From Erigeron canadensis (Eukaryota > Streptophyta > Magnoliopsida > Asterales > Asteraceae): a DNA stretch of 64,000 bases. The DNA is taken from the NCBI RefSeq assembly GCF_010389155.1, contig NC_057769.1:24614735-24678734 (forward strand), in the 5' to 3' direction. This document shows positions 34,511 to 46,570 of the stretch, piece after piece. The first letter of the stretch is position 1; the number at the start of each line of letters is the position of its first letter. Both the position numbers and the translations under genes were made by a program. The notes below the pieces were generated by a model that ran no database searches, was not told where the DNA came from, and worked only from the letters and a program-made list of their open reading frames with translations.

Positions 34511-34667
34511 ATACACTACAAAAAAAGAGGCTTCCAGAGACTGAAAAATCAGTCATTGTTGATTATTCAGTTACGGAAGCTTAGTCGTAGAAAGTACCAG
34601 CCTATAGAAAACAGGAAAATCAGTCTCTATTTTTCAGTCTCTGAAGACCTGTTTTTTTGTAGTGATA
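34511..34667. mobile_element. 151-bp CACTA-type MITE
   Basis: The element 34514-34664 begins CACTACAAAAAAAGAGG and ends with TTTTTTTGTAGTG, perfect 13-bp CACTA-class terminal inverted repeats, flanked by the 3-bp duplication ATA on both sides. Subterminal words 'gagactgaaaaatcagt' and 'ttttcagtctctgaa' are also inverted. It has no coding capacity; the open frame across it is incidental. Confidence 0.9.
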
Positions 34668-37405
34668 ATGATATCATTTGTTAATTAGGTTGATAGCTCA
34701 TTGGAAAGTTTTTTGATATTGAAATAATCCATTTGCGTTCAAATTTTACCTTTTATTCTTTAAGAGGTAAACTAATAAGGTTTTTTTCGAGAATTTGAAG
34801 TAATTATATTTTAGACGAGATAGAGTTTGGAAACTATAGTTAATTTATTTAAACATACATGCAGTTGTCTTACATTATATATTCATATAGCCGTACAAAT
34901 ATACGAATTCACTATATACATATCTGATAAATAGTTTAATAATAATCTATAGACCCTTATAAAGGTATTGAGATTAACAAATTCAGTATTTTTTTCTTCC
35001 CTAAAATGCTCCGAACTTAGCTGTTGTACATCCAAATTTACCCCTCCCCCTCTCTATCCAAAATAGACCACCACCTCCCCCCAAAAACCAATCGGCCATG
35101 CACCTTCAGCAGATTCAATGACATCGCCATCCCGCCGTTGTCCTTCATCGCCGCCCACAGTGGCGGATCTTAAAATTTTTAGCGGTGGGGGCCAAATTTT
35201 TTTTTTTGCCATCGCTATGTTCCGGGTATTATATTATGGTCATGCAATACACTTAATCGGGTCGGGTCAAACAAAAATAACAATAATAATCTAAGTTTTC
35301 CATTCATATTATCAATACATAGTTTCTAACCAACAAAAAACTACAAAGACTTATGAATATACCAAGAGAAAAGGCGTTGAATTGTGGATTGTGGGAGAAA
35401 TACCTTGTTACATGGATTGTGGATTGTTGACTAAAACATAGAATTATGAATGGACTAAGTGAATTGTGGGTTATAAAACTAAAAAGGTAAATTTTATTTT
35501 TTAAGGAGCCTAAAACTCAAAAAAGGGAGGAAGATCTTGTTATGTGGATTACTAAATATCTTCCAATTTTATATTACACGTTAAGGTGAAAGAGTATCAG
35601 TTTTTGACGATACACTACCAAATATTCATTTATTGTGTTGTACAATATAACACTAGAAAACACAATTAGTGGTGTATGGTCAAAAATTAGTGGTGTACAG
35701 ATCACTTCCCTACACGTATAGTTACATATGTAATTTAAAATAATTTTTTTTAATAACAAAATGCTGGGTAATAAAAATCTTCACTTGACAAAAGAAGAAC
35801 ACATGAGTTATATAGAAAGAATTGATAAATGCAACTGGTCATCGGAATTAAGCAGATATATTGGAGAAGTTTGAGAATGAACGATATTGTTGGATATGCC
35901 TATTCATATAGAGTTCGAGAGTAATGTAGGGTACTGTTATGTGAAGCTTTTGTAACTATTTTGTGTCCATTATAAACGTTATATGTTTGTGTGGGATGGA
36001 TTGCAGAATATATATCCAAGCAGGCATTTGTGTGCCACTAAATGGCATTTTATTTGTAGTGTTTTGCAAAGCTATGAACGGCAGAATAAATGGGGTACAT
36101 TGGGCGTGAGGCAGATGGGTAATGGTGCGGGCGTGTAATACAATTGGTGTCTGGTTTGCGGGTTCGTTGTGTAGTCTCAAAGTGTAAATTTGACTCGGGT
36201 TCCACTGGATTGCTTGGTTGACCCGGGTCTGGTTTCAAACGTTGTCTTCTAATGTGATGTGTTGTTCGGTTGTTACATATTTTTTCTATTTAAGTGATTT
36301 TCGTACACAAATATTTACTTAGTTACTTCATAGTATTCTCACATTAACAAAAGCACCAATGATTTTTCCCAATCAACGGATTGAAAATATATTACTTTGT
36401 TTATCTAGAAAATGCATATAGTGTGTAACTATGGATTTGATTTCTTGACACATATTGAATGATTTGTTTAAGACCGTTATAATAGGCGTCAAAGCACCAT
36501 AATAGCTACTTACAAGATGAAATTATGTGTTTATTGTAAACTAAACGATTGTTACCTTTACGATTATCGTCCTTTTGGCCTAATAGGTAACTTGCACTAC
36601 TAATAAGCCTTCTTTTTCACACATTGCATGGGGAGTACTATCCTAATCATCTTATCTTAGTATATACTATAAGACAGTTGAATTAATGACTTATTAACCA
36701 ATTAAATCGCTCAATTTTATCAAATTGACTCTCGCTTATGTCATCATTTAGATAAACTATAAATTAAAAATCCTAATAATAATTATCCAAATATATTATT
36801 ATATTAATATTTATAATAATTTGTAGAAAAAGTCTCATTAATTTACACTTTTTGTTTTCCATAAAAAATTTACACTTTTTAGCCTTCAATACTTAATTAT
36901 ATTTATTTTTAACCATCAACTTGAGAGGATTTTTTAAAATTTTTTAAAAAAAGTTACAAAAAGTATTTATATTTAATTTATTTTAAGTTACAATTGCCAT
37001 TCAAATAAAAAGTTCTAATTGTTATCAAAGAAAGTAAAAACAATCATAATTGTTATCTAATTATCATAAGACAGGTGATTGAAAATGATCCTGCATCATG
37101 ACAACATACATACACTTGAATGCAAACTACAAAATCAAAAGTATAATTATATTTTAATTCATAATAATATTACATTGTGAGTATAACTGATTTTAAAAAC
37201 TTCTATGATAGGGAAATTATTTTATCATGTGCCTTGTGGAATACCTATGTCAAACAATTCCATCAATATGTCTCAGCTAATAATGACAGTGACGAACATG
37301 CGATTATTGTACTACAACTTGCACATTATAAAACTTAGAACCGTATATCTTCAAAATTATAAGATTTTATAAATTAAATGTATGAAGATATAATATTGAT
37401 AATAT
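34668..37405. other. Non-genic DNA with transposon scraps
   Basis: No gene is recognised. At about 35158 'cagtggcggatcttaaaatt' looks like the left terminus of a common non-autonomous hAT-like plant element, without a resolved right end. The segment 34826-34892 duplicates 23112-23178. The rest is AT-rich. Confidence 0.35.
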
Positions 37406-37407
37406 CG

Positions 37408-37448
37408 TAAACCCCGTGTCAAGTGTTGGACACGAGTCTAAAATCTAG
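37408..37448 (+). mobile_element. Helitron 3' terminus (plus orientation)
   Basis: The stem CGTGTC..GACACG (about 37418-37436) is followed by AGTCTAAAATCTAG|T, ending at 37448. The 5' end of this element was not located. Confidence 0.5.
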
Positions 37449-37453
37449 TGTTA

Positions 37454-37756
37454 TCTATATCTATGCTTTTATACTTATATTATATTATAAAAAAATAGTC
37501 TCCTTATTGAAAATTACATAAAAAGAATTATCTAAAATAACCTTGATTAAATTACACTATTATTATTTTATCTTTAATATTATCTCAATTAACCTTTTAT
37601 GTCAATTATTTTTATCTTTTAAAATATTTTCATTGTCTAAAATACCCTTTATATCAATTATTTTTATATTGACGTCGCCTCAACCACTAACAGTCGCCCC
37701 CACCACCACACTGTTGCTACCATGACCACCGTCGCATTACGCAAGTATCGTGTTAG
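37454..37756 (+). mobile_element. Short non-autonomous Helitron
   Basis: Starts A|TCTATATCTATGCTTTTAT and ends with CCGTCGCATTACGC then AAGTATCGTGTTAG|T. This is the same 3' layout as the intron 8 element of citrate synthase (hairpin region, 'GTACCATGCT' counterpart, then CTRR-like end). The interior is AT-rich at left and CCACCA-rich at right. No coding sequence. It lies 5 bp from another Helitron 3' end. Confidence 0.55.
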
Positions 37757-38250
37757 TCTAATTATAAAGAATCAATCATGTAAAGCTTAATCTAGCAAGA
37801 ATGACTCTTGCCGACTTGTCGTGTTGGTCTTGAGATCAATCACGTAAAGAATATAGTGCAAATTAAATTGACATAAATAGAACTTACACCAATTAAGTAA
37901 ACTTCCGTCTCTAGGTTAAGATTTTATAAATTTTATATGAGCATGGTTGAAAAATTAATTTGTTATAATTTGTTAGACGGAAGTGACATATTCCGTTTAA
38001 GTAGGTGCAATATAATCTTATCATTAATCGAAGCACGATGGATTTGAAAAACTGTAAATACATACGCATACCAATGGTATAAATTTTAATGTATGACACT
38101 TTAAATTTAATTACCATTTAAAGCATCAGGCATGCATGATTCTCTATTAATAATTATTAAAAATTTTATAGGTGCTATTAAAAGTATTTAATATAATTAC
38201 AATCACGTAATTATAAGTTTCATTAAATTTCTAATATACGTTTTTTAATA
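37757..38250. other. AT-rich non-genic DNA
   Basis: Nothing recognisable. Confidence 0.4.
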
Positions 38251-38253
38251 CTA

Positions 38254-38290
38254 CTAGAGTGCATGCCCGTGCGTTGCACGGCTAGGTTAG
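38254..38290 (-). mobile_element. Helitron 3' terminus (minus orientation)
   Basis: The minus strand reads CCGTGCAACGCACGG (a perfect hairpin with a 3-base loop), then GCATGCACTCTAG|T, a textbook Helitron 3' end. The element body should extend rightward; its 5' end was not found. Confidence 0.65.
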
Positions 38291-38385
38291 CGATCTTAGC
38301 TAAAGATAGTTAGTACATTCATTTTTTCATGCTTGTTGTATATATTGAGTTAAAGTTGTTGTATAAACTACAAAGTAGTGTTATA

Positions 38386-38555
38386 TGTTGTGAAACAATT
38401 CCAAGTTTGAGTTCCAAATATGTAACACTTGCAATTTGTAAGCAGAGTTAGTATTAATGGAATGAACACAAAGCAGGTGAAACAATATCAAGCTGAGCTC
38501 CAAGCATGCAACATCTGCAATTTGTAAGCGGGATTATTATTAATGAAATGAATTT
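38386..38555. repeat. Two diverged direct copies of an ~80-bp unit
   Basis: 'gtgaaacaattccaag...cttgcaatttgtaagcagag' and 'gtgaaacaatatcaag...ctgcaatttgtaagcggga' are tandem and about 80% similar. They are probably internal to the Helitron whose 3' end is at 38254. Confidence 0.65.
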
Positions 38556-38977
38556 CGAATTCAAATATAATGCATGGTATTAATTCAACTAATAAACAAA
38601 AATTAGTAAATATGATTAGGGAATATGCATGAAGGGATCAGTGGTAATCATTCAAGTCATTAACGTACTCAAAAGTTTCTAAATCGTTGTGTGTTTATTA
38701 TATTGGATATAGACATATATTGATGTATATCTATTCTAAATTCTAGATGGATTACATAGGTTCAGATATAGCCATATACCTTATATCGTCTTTTATTTAT
38801 AATCGTCCTATGAAACTTTTGAATGTCCATGTCAAAGATTGTCCATGATTATTATTAAAGGGAAAAAAATGAAGGTTATCAATAGACACCATAAATCTCC
38901 CCATAAATGGAGAAGTAAGCGAACAGTTGAGTAATTAACATACTCTACAATTGTAAAGGTGTTAATTGTGATGCTAT

Positions 38978-39233
38978 ATGAGAGGAGCATTTCTATTGGA
39001 TGCATCACCCTTAACCAAGGTTACAATATTAAGTATTTACCAAACCACCATGGCACGTCTGGAAAACTGGGATTTCAGCAAGAAGATCCAGTGCTATGTA
39101 TTTAGTCTCAATAACATGAGAAAGAAGCAAGTAAAAACAATAGCATGGGTATTAGATTTGGAAGAAACAATTTAAGGGACATCTTACATATGAATGTCCC
39201 AACTGGGAATGACTGTTGGGAGAGACGCAGGTT
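38978..39233 (+). pseudogene. Coding-like fragment left of the copia insertion
   Basis: A 65-residue frame (to 39175) has balanced composition (for example 'ENWDFSKKIQCYVFSLNN' and 'KKQVKTIAWVLDLEETI') unlike the AT-rich noise around it. I do not recognise the family. It lies just left of the retroelement target site and may belong to the same disrupted gene as the frame at 47377-47562. Confidence 0.3.
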
Positions 39234-39238
39234 GGTTG

Positions 39239-40055
39239 TGTTGGCATATGATCATATTATTATAAGTCGCATGTTCGGGAATAATTTAAGCCTACGGGGT
39301 CACACGAAATGACACGGTAACTCGATAATAACAATTGATATATTAAAGTAATATATTAATTGGTTTGATCACGAAATAATTAATTAAACATAGTTAAAGG
39401 ATTAATTATATTTAATTAATTAAAAAGGAGGATTAAAATGTGAAAATTGAAAAGTGGGCTTGGACCTTGGTCCATGTATGGGGGACGGTTTCATCAAGGC
39501 TTTCCATAGCCTTGATGTTGCTTAGTTTTCAAGTTTTGTTTAACCTAAAATTACCCTATAAATACAAGGGCTAATTCCTAGGTTTTTCATCCATTCATTC
39601 ACATAGAAAATTCCTCTCTTTTCTTCTTTGTCTCTCGGTCGAAATCAAATACATTGGCTGAAGTTTGTTTCATTCGTGGAACACTCAAACAATTAATATA
39701 ATAATTCATAGCATTAATTGTGATTATTATTTGTTTGACGGCAACAAGAAGTTTGGTTTTATTCCAACTAGTTGTTCGACAGAAGTGATACAAAGGTTTA
39801 TACAAAGGGGTTTGTTGTTCGTGATCGAAGTACTAGCATACGGTATAGGGGTGTCTAGTGTGCGATCGTGGAGGGGTTTTGCTTTAAACCCTAACTAATA
39901 ATAATAATCTTATTATTATTTCAATTGGATCTTTGCATATAAGGTACACGTCTCGATTCTCTCTTTGTTAATTAATGTGATTGCATATATGTTTCGATTT
40001 CTTCCGTTACGCTTATTCGTGATCTTGTATGTTTATATGTTTATATATTCTAACA
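39239..40055 (+). repeat. 5' LTR of the copia element (817 bp)
   Basis: Begins TGTTGGCATATG and ends ATTCTAACA. A TATA box CTATAAATA at 39556-39564 is a good candidate for the element's promoter. About 99.5% identical to the 3' LTR outside one 12-bp indel. Confidence 0.97.
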
Positions 40056-40056
40056 G

Positions 40057-40072
40057 TGGTATCACGAGCCAC
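40057..40072 (+). promoter_or_regulatory. Primer binding site, initiator tRNA-Met type
   Basis: TGGTATCACGAGCC starts one base after the LTR. It matches the TGGTATCAGAGC consensus used by plant copia elements, complementary to the 3' end of tRNA-iMet, with one extra C after TGGTATCA. Confidence 0.85.
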
Positions 40073-41708
40073 ATATGTGATCTATTAATTACAAAGATCA
40101 AAACTTGAAGGGGGGTTTAAGGGTTGGTTGAATTTTAATTAATTAATTAAAGTGGTTTTCTTATTTTAATTAATTATTAATTTCGTTTTAATTAAATAAA
40201 AATTAGGGTTTTGTTTAATTAAAAGTTTTAACCTTGTTCAATGGAGATTGAAACCCTCAAACAAGTTTTGAATTGTGAATTGATTATGTGATGAATTGCA
40301 TGATTACATGTATCGTTTTATTTAGTGTTAAATAAAATAGTAAAATCATATGAAATTCATGCAAAATTTTATTGTGATTTTACTGGATATATAAAGAGTT
40401 TTATTATGCAAAGAATGTTGATCCAATAATTAGGGTTAATTATTAGATAATTATGTGACAATGTGATTTTTGCGTGTAAATTTTCTGATGTGCGACAGTT
40501 TACTAGAAAAATCATATAAAATAATCTGTAATGAGTTAGGAGTCGTGTTTTGGACTGTAGAAGCCCAACACATAGGGCTAAGACTTTGTAGTTTTGGTCG
40601 AAAGCTGAATCGGACCAGAAACAGGTGTAAACTGGTCATCAAGTTGCAGGAAATTTCCAGACAGCAAGTTTTTGTGTTTTATGTGCAACTTGTTTTTGTT
40701 TAAAGGCTTACGCAATCAAGGTAACTTGATGCATGTGGTCCTTTTCTTCGGAAGGGGGAGCCGGAATTGAACTTTTGCATGAACCATAGTGACCATGTTT
40801 AGGTGGCCCACCTTAACTTGTTATTTGATTAAATAGTTCGGTAAATTAGTAAGTTTATTAATTTTGTATTTTATTTATAAGTTGTATAAAGGTGATGCAA
40901 AATTGGTTTTGAAAATAAACTTGACTAAGAACTATCGAAATAGAGATTTCTTTAATAAAATTGGAGTCTTGCAACCTTGAGATACACCGGCTCACCCATT
41001 TGAACAAACTCTAAGAGAGGTATAAGTCGGAGTGCGTTAGCCTTCTAAAAGGGCGGGTTTTTAAATCGCGTTTATCGCATACCTTTGCCCTTGCGCTTCT
41101 TTGTGCGTTCAAATGGAGCTACCGAGCTCTCTTGTGTTATAAGACTATACAAAAGATTTTATTAAATATTATGTTTTGAAGATTATGCATGAGTCTTCAA
41201 AACATAAACTTTTGATTCACATCAAATGCATTACCCATTTAAAGTTAAGTCAATGCCACCCACTTTGCTAAGAACACTTGCCAGTGCTTTTTGCTCTACG
41301 TGAGACGTAGGTGAATTGTATCTCTTCAAGGTGGATTACCACTCATCGTGAGACGACGGTGGACTATCTACATGTTCTTAATTGGGCGACTTAAAATGAG
41401 TTAAGAGGTGAGACCTTAACCCGTGGCATAAGATGGGACAAAACATGTTTACAAAACGCTTAATACCCCTTTACAGTGTTATTGTAAGTCCCATAAACCT
41501 AGGAGTTGCATGAATGCAATTATCGATTTTCGATTACCTTTTGAATGCCGTCATTTCTAGCAGATCAACTGATGAAATGATTGTATGTCAAGTTGGATCC
41601 TAGCCTTAGTGAAAGTAATTTGTTAGATGAATTTAACAAGGGTAAAATTACATTTCTTAAGGATAATTATCGGAATACTGATAATTGAACTTTTTGTCTG
41701 TTTTGTAG

Positions 41709-42780
41709 ATGACAACAATCAATACCACTCAAAACATACATCAATCGGCGTTCAGGCTGATGTTGGAAAGGGAAAAGCTTTCTGGACCGAATTTCAATGA
41801 TTGGTATCGTCAGCTCCGAATTGTTTTGAGAGCTGAGAGGAAATACCAAGTCCTTGAAGAGCCAAGACCCGTTGCTCCTGCTGCCAATGCTTCTACTGAA
41901 GCATTAGCGGAATATGCGGCTGCATATGATAGACATATGTTGGGAAGCATGAATGCTGACTTACAAAGGCAATTTGAGAATTCATTTCCATGTGATATGC
42001 TCAGTGAACTCAAGTCTATGTTCGAGAAGCAAGCTGGCGTGGAGTTATACGATCTTATCGATGTACTCCATGACTTGCGACATGAACAAGGAACACCGGT
42101 GAACGCTCATATCCTTAAGATGAAAGGATACTTTGAGCAGTTGGAAAGGTTAAAATTTCCTTATGCAAAGCAAGTACAAATTGGTTTGATTCTCAAGTCC
42201 TTATCTAAGGATTTTGAAGAATTCGGACGCAATTATACTATGCATAGCATGGATAAAACCGTTCCGGAACTTCTTGCAATGGCTGTTGAATTTGAAAAGA
42301 AGTTACCAAAGAAAACTGCTACTCCCAATTGTCTCATGATAAAGGGGGGTAAGGTCTAAAAAGGCAAACAACCGAAGGGAAAGGGCAAGGCTGATGGCAA
42401 AGGAAAGCAAGTTGCTGCTCCTAAACCTAAGAAGACCCTTCCGGCGAAGAAGGAACATCTCGCTAAGAACCTACCTTGTTACCATTGTAATGAAGTGGGT
42501 CATTGGAAGCGGAATTGTCCCAAGTATCTTGCTGAGTTGAAGAAGAAGCAGCCCGGTACGTCCGGGACTTCAGGTATGTTCTTCACCATTGAATTATATT
42601 CATTTTCTAAGCGGAATTCATGGGTTTACGACACTGGGTGTGGTACTCATATCTGTAATTCTTTACAGGGGCTTAGAAGAGGAAGGAAACTGAAGCCGGG
42701 ATCTTTACAACTGTTCGTGGGAAATGGCCTACCTGCAGCTGTGGAAGAGATAGGGATTATCATTTGGTTTTACCTAGTGG
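41709..42780 (+). pseudogene. copia gag and protease region, interrupted
   Basis: The capsid-like part (216 codons, starting MTTINTTQN) contains a UBN2/gag-type helical domain and ends at a TAA at 42357-42359. The frame then continues open through a Lys-rich linker, the CCHC zinc knuckle (42477-42518; C-x2-C-x4-H-x4-C) and the aspartic protease motif DTGCGTH (about 42628-42650). The TAA would truncate the protein before the zinc knuckle and could have arisen from CAA by one C-to-T change. Near 42750 a one-base loss shifts the frame, ending this reading at 42785. It may still give a capsid-like fragment. Confidence 0.9.
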
Positions 42781-43792
42781 TTTAATAATTGTCTTGAACG
42801 ATTGTCATTATGCACCTTCTATTACTAGAGGTGTTATTTCAGTTTCTTTGTTGAAAAACAACGGTTACGTTAATGTCTTTAATGATATTGGAATTTCAGT
42901 TTCTCGAAATAATGTTCATTATTTTGATGCTATTGCTTGTGATGGTATTTATGAAATTGATATGCGTGGTTGTGATTCAAAGGATAGTTTAATGTATCAA
43001 GTTAGCAAACGAGTTAAGTCCACTTTGGACTCGACTTATCTTTGGCATTGTCGGCTTGCTCATGTTGGCAAGAAACGCATTGAAAGACTTCAAAGGGACG
43101 GTGTCTTGCAATCAAATGATGAATCATTTGAAAAATGCGTGTCTTGTGTTTCTAGCAAAATGACAAGGAAACCTTTTCCAAATAAACCGGAGAGGGCTAA
43201 AGATCTACTTGGACTAATACATTCGGATGTATGTGGCCCATTTAGACATGTGTCAAGGAAAGGTGCTAGCTATTTCGTCACTTTTACGGATGATTTCAGT
43301 CGTTATGGTTATGTTTACTTGATTAAGCATAAACATGAAGTCTTTGAAACATTCAAGGAATTTAAAAGTGAAGTGGAGAATCAACTCGGTAAAACCATCA
43401 AGATCCTCCGTTCGGATCGAGGTGGTGAATACTTGAGTCAAGAGTTTAAGGATTATCTCAAAGCTTGTGGTATAGTCCAACAACTTACTCCTCCATATAC
43501 TCCTCAACACAATGGTGTTTCGGAGAGGAGGAATCGAACCTTGTTGGAAATGGTTCGATCGATGATGATTCATACAACTCTTCCTGTTTCGTTTTGGGAT
43601 TATGCCCTTGAGACTGCTGTTCGCATTCTCAATATGGTTCCAACTAAGAAAGTTGACAAGACACCGCATGAATTGTGGCATGGGAGTATTCCTCAATTGT
43701 CTTACTTAAAGGTCTGGGGATGTGAGGCGCTCGTGAAACGAGATACGCCTGACAAGCTTGCTCCTAGATCTGTCAAGTGCATCTTTGTATGA
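42764..43792 (+). pseudogene. copia integrase region
   Basis: After the frameshift the frame carries the end of protease, the GAG-pre-integrase HHCC zinc region ('WHCRLAHVGKKRI' then CVSC) and the integrase core: catalytic Asp in LIHSDVCGP, Asp in ILRSDRGGEY, Glu in NGVSERRNR. A TGA at 43790-43792 interrupts the usual F-V-G-Y-P motif at its glycine, consistent with one GGA-to-TGA change. The DDE catalytic triad itself is intact. Confidence 0.92.
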
Positions 43793-45015
43793 TACCCAAA
43801 GGAAACGATGAGTTACTACTTCTACTTTCCTACGGAAAACACTGTCAAGGTTCATCGATATGCCGAGTTCTTTGAAAAGAAACTCATATCTCAAGAAGAC
43901 AGTGGGAGGATTGTTGAACTTGATGAGCATCAAGAAGATGTGTCAACTTCTAAAGATACTAGCAATCTTCAACTTGGGGGGGAAAATGTTCAAAGAGATG
44001 AATCTCAAGATGAACTTCAAGTTGAAGATGAAGCGATTCCACTTCGTAAGTCCTCAAGGACTATACGTTCTCGTGATAGATTAAATCTTATGATTGAGTC
44101 TGAACAACACGTGGTAGGAGATTTGAATGAACCTCCTAATTTCAATACTGCATTATCAGATCCGGAATCTGAAAAATGGCTTGAAGCTGCGAATGTGGAA
44201 ATGAAATCCATGAAAGACAATCAAGTCTGGAGCTTGGTTGATCTTCCACCAAATGGTAGAACCGTTGGGTGTAAATGGATCTTCAAGAAGAAGACCGACA
44301 TGGATGGAAATATACACACCTATAAAGCTCGTCTTGTGGCGAAAGGTTATACTCAACTCTTTGGAGTTGATTATGAGAAAACTTTTTCTCCGGTTGCGGA
44401 TATTAGAGCTATTAGGATCATCTTAGCCATAGCGGCATACTATGACTTTGAGATATGGCAAATGGATGTCAAAACCGCTTTCTTGAATGGTTTTCTAGAT
44501 GAGGAAGTCTATATGGACCAACCTAAAGGTTTTGTCGATCCAAAACATCCCAACAAAGTATGCAAGCTTCAAAGGTCCATTTATGGACTAAAGCAAGCAT
44601 CAAGAAGTTGGAATAAAAGGTTTGATGAAGAGATCAAAAAGTTTGGTTTTGTTCAGAATCCTGATGAGCCATGTGTATATCGCAGAGCTAGTGGGAGTAA
44701 TGTTACTTTCCTTGTCTTGTATGTCGATGACATATTGATAATAGGAAATCACATTCCAATGTTGAAAGACGTTAAATCTTATCTTGGAAAGTGTTTTGCT
44801 ATGAAAGACTTGGGTGAAGCAGCATTCATACTTGGAATCAAAATCTATAGAGATAGAAGTAATCGGTTGATCGGATTGAGTCAAAGTGCGTATATAGATA
44901 AAATCTTGAAGAGATTCAAGATGGAAATTTTAAGCGCGGGAACTTGCCTATGCAAGAAGGACTTAATTTATCCAACAAGAATGGTGCTTCTACACCTGAA
45001 GAGGTGGAGCGTATG
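43793..45015 (+). pseudogene. copia reverse transcriptase region
   Basis: Continues from the integrase C-terminal region into the RVT_2-type reverse transcriptase: '[10 protein letters not shown]', '[10 protein letters not shown]', '[11 protein letters not shown]', '[11 protein letters not shown]' and the catalytic YVDD at about 44718-44729. The palm motifs are intact. Near 44930-44945 a frameshift ends this frame before the RNase H domain. Confidence 0.93.
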
Positions 45016-45702
45016 AAGAGAGTTCCTTATGCTTCGGCGGTGGGTTCTATCATGTATGCGGTTAGATGCACTAGACCTGACATTGCGTTTGCGCAAAATA
45101 TTGTAAGCCGATATCAGCAAAATCCCGGAGAGGATCATTGGACTGCTGTGAAAAACATTCTAAAGTACATGCGTGCTACTAAAGAATTGTTTTTGGTGTA
45201 TGGAGGAAATCCAGATCAAGAGCTTAAAGTCACTGGATACTGTGATGCTGGATTTCAGACTGATAAGGATGATACCAAGTCTCAGTCAGGGTATGTCTTC
45301 ATTCTAAATGGAGGAGCAGTAGATTGGAAGAGCAAGAAGCAATCTACCGTTGCTATGTCTGCTACAGAGTCTGAGTATATAGCTGTTTCGGATGCAGCAA
45401 TGGAAGCTGTCTGGATCAGAAAGTTTATTTCTGGGCTTGATGTGATGCCATCAAATAATACACCTATGGATCTGTACTGTGATAATTCTGGAGCGATTAT
45501 CATTGCCAATGAACCTGGGGTTCAAAAGGGTGCCAGACATTACCAAAGGAGATATCACTATGTTCGAGAGCAAATCGAATCACGTGAAATCAATTTACTC
45601 AAATTTCACACAGATAATAACTTGGCGGATCCTTTCACAAAGGCATTGTCGAAGGGAAAGCTCAACAAGCATGCAGAAGGCTTAGGTCTTAGATATTGCT
45701 AA
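44944..45702 (+). pseudogene. copia RNase H region
   Basis: The shifted frame holds the end of reverse transcriptase ('VPYASAVGSIMYAVRCTRPD') and a complete RNase H: Asp in YCDAGF, Glu in SATESEYIA, Asp in CDNSGA and the C-terminal 'HTDNNLADPFTKAL'. It stops normally at 45700-45702. Its catalytic residues are intact, but it is separated from the upstream frames. Confidence 0.93.
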
Positions 45703-46560
45703 GTTATTTCATGTAAACCTGTGATTAGTATTTGAATAATGAGATGTTAAACAATTGTTATTTTCAATAAATGAATTTTTATACGCGGTATAAGTGGTTT
45801 CATTTTATAATAATTGTGTCCTATATTTGCATGTTTAAATCCATGAATATTAGTTCGATATTCTAAATGTCTATTGTCGATTAATTATATGTGAATATAA
45901 TTAAAGTAAGACAATTGTGAGAGATTGGTGAAAATATTTAAGGGAATATTTTGAAGATGGTGGATCGTACCAAACTCACATGATATTCAAAAGGTGAATA
46001 TTAGACTTACCCCACAGAACGAATTATCATTTTATGGATCGGCGTCATTAAATGAAATTCGTGAAATGGTTACTTTGTTTATCCTTTGACTTGAGATACA
46101 AGTGAGTTATGCATGTGTGGATTGCATTTCTTGATATAGTTCCTAACTGTCCTGAATAAGGTAGTAATAAAGGGCTATTTTCAGAAATGTTAAGAAACGA
46201 TATGGCCAGACACTTGTAGTCAATACAGGATTTGTTCCTTCAATTTGCAACTGAAGAATGATACCAATTGGGCCCCTCATTAATTAATTAAGATGTTTGT
46301 ATGGCCGTACCCAAATGAACTCAAGAGGATTCTTGACTAATTTAGTAATCTTGATTAATTGAAAAAGGAGAAACATAATCGTTAAATTATGAAATGACAT
46401 TGATCCATATTCATAATTAACAAGGGTATCTGAACGAAGGGATATTAAAGACTAAATCATTTCAACTTGGCAATTTAAGAATCTATTCTTAAATATTTCC
46501 GGGAGCATTGGAGTGTTGCTAGACGCCAACCAATGTTATTGCGTTTATAATAACATGCTC

Positions 46561-46570
46561 AAGTGGGAGC
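46561..46570 (+). promoter_or_regulatory. Polypurine tract
   Basis: AAGTGGGAGC directly abuts the TG of the 3' LTR, as expected for the plus-strand primer of a copia element. Confidence 0.8.

Noticed and set aside
34490..34684. 64-codon frame
   Set aside because: It spans the CACTA-type MITE and is explained by it.
39599..39898. Frames in both LTRs (also 46919-47218)
   Set aside because: Identical frames in the two LTR copies reflect LTR identity; the region is U5/leader sequence, not a gene.
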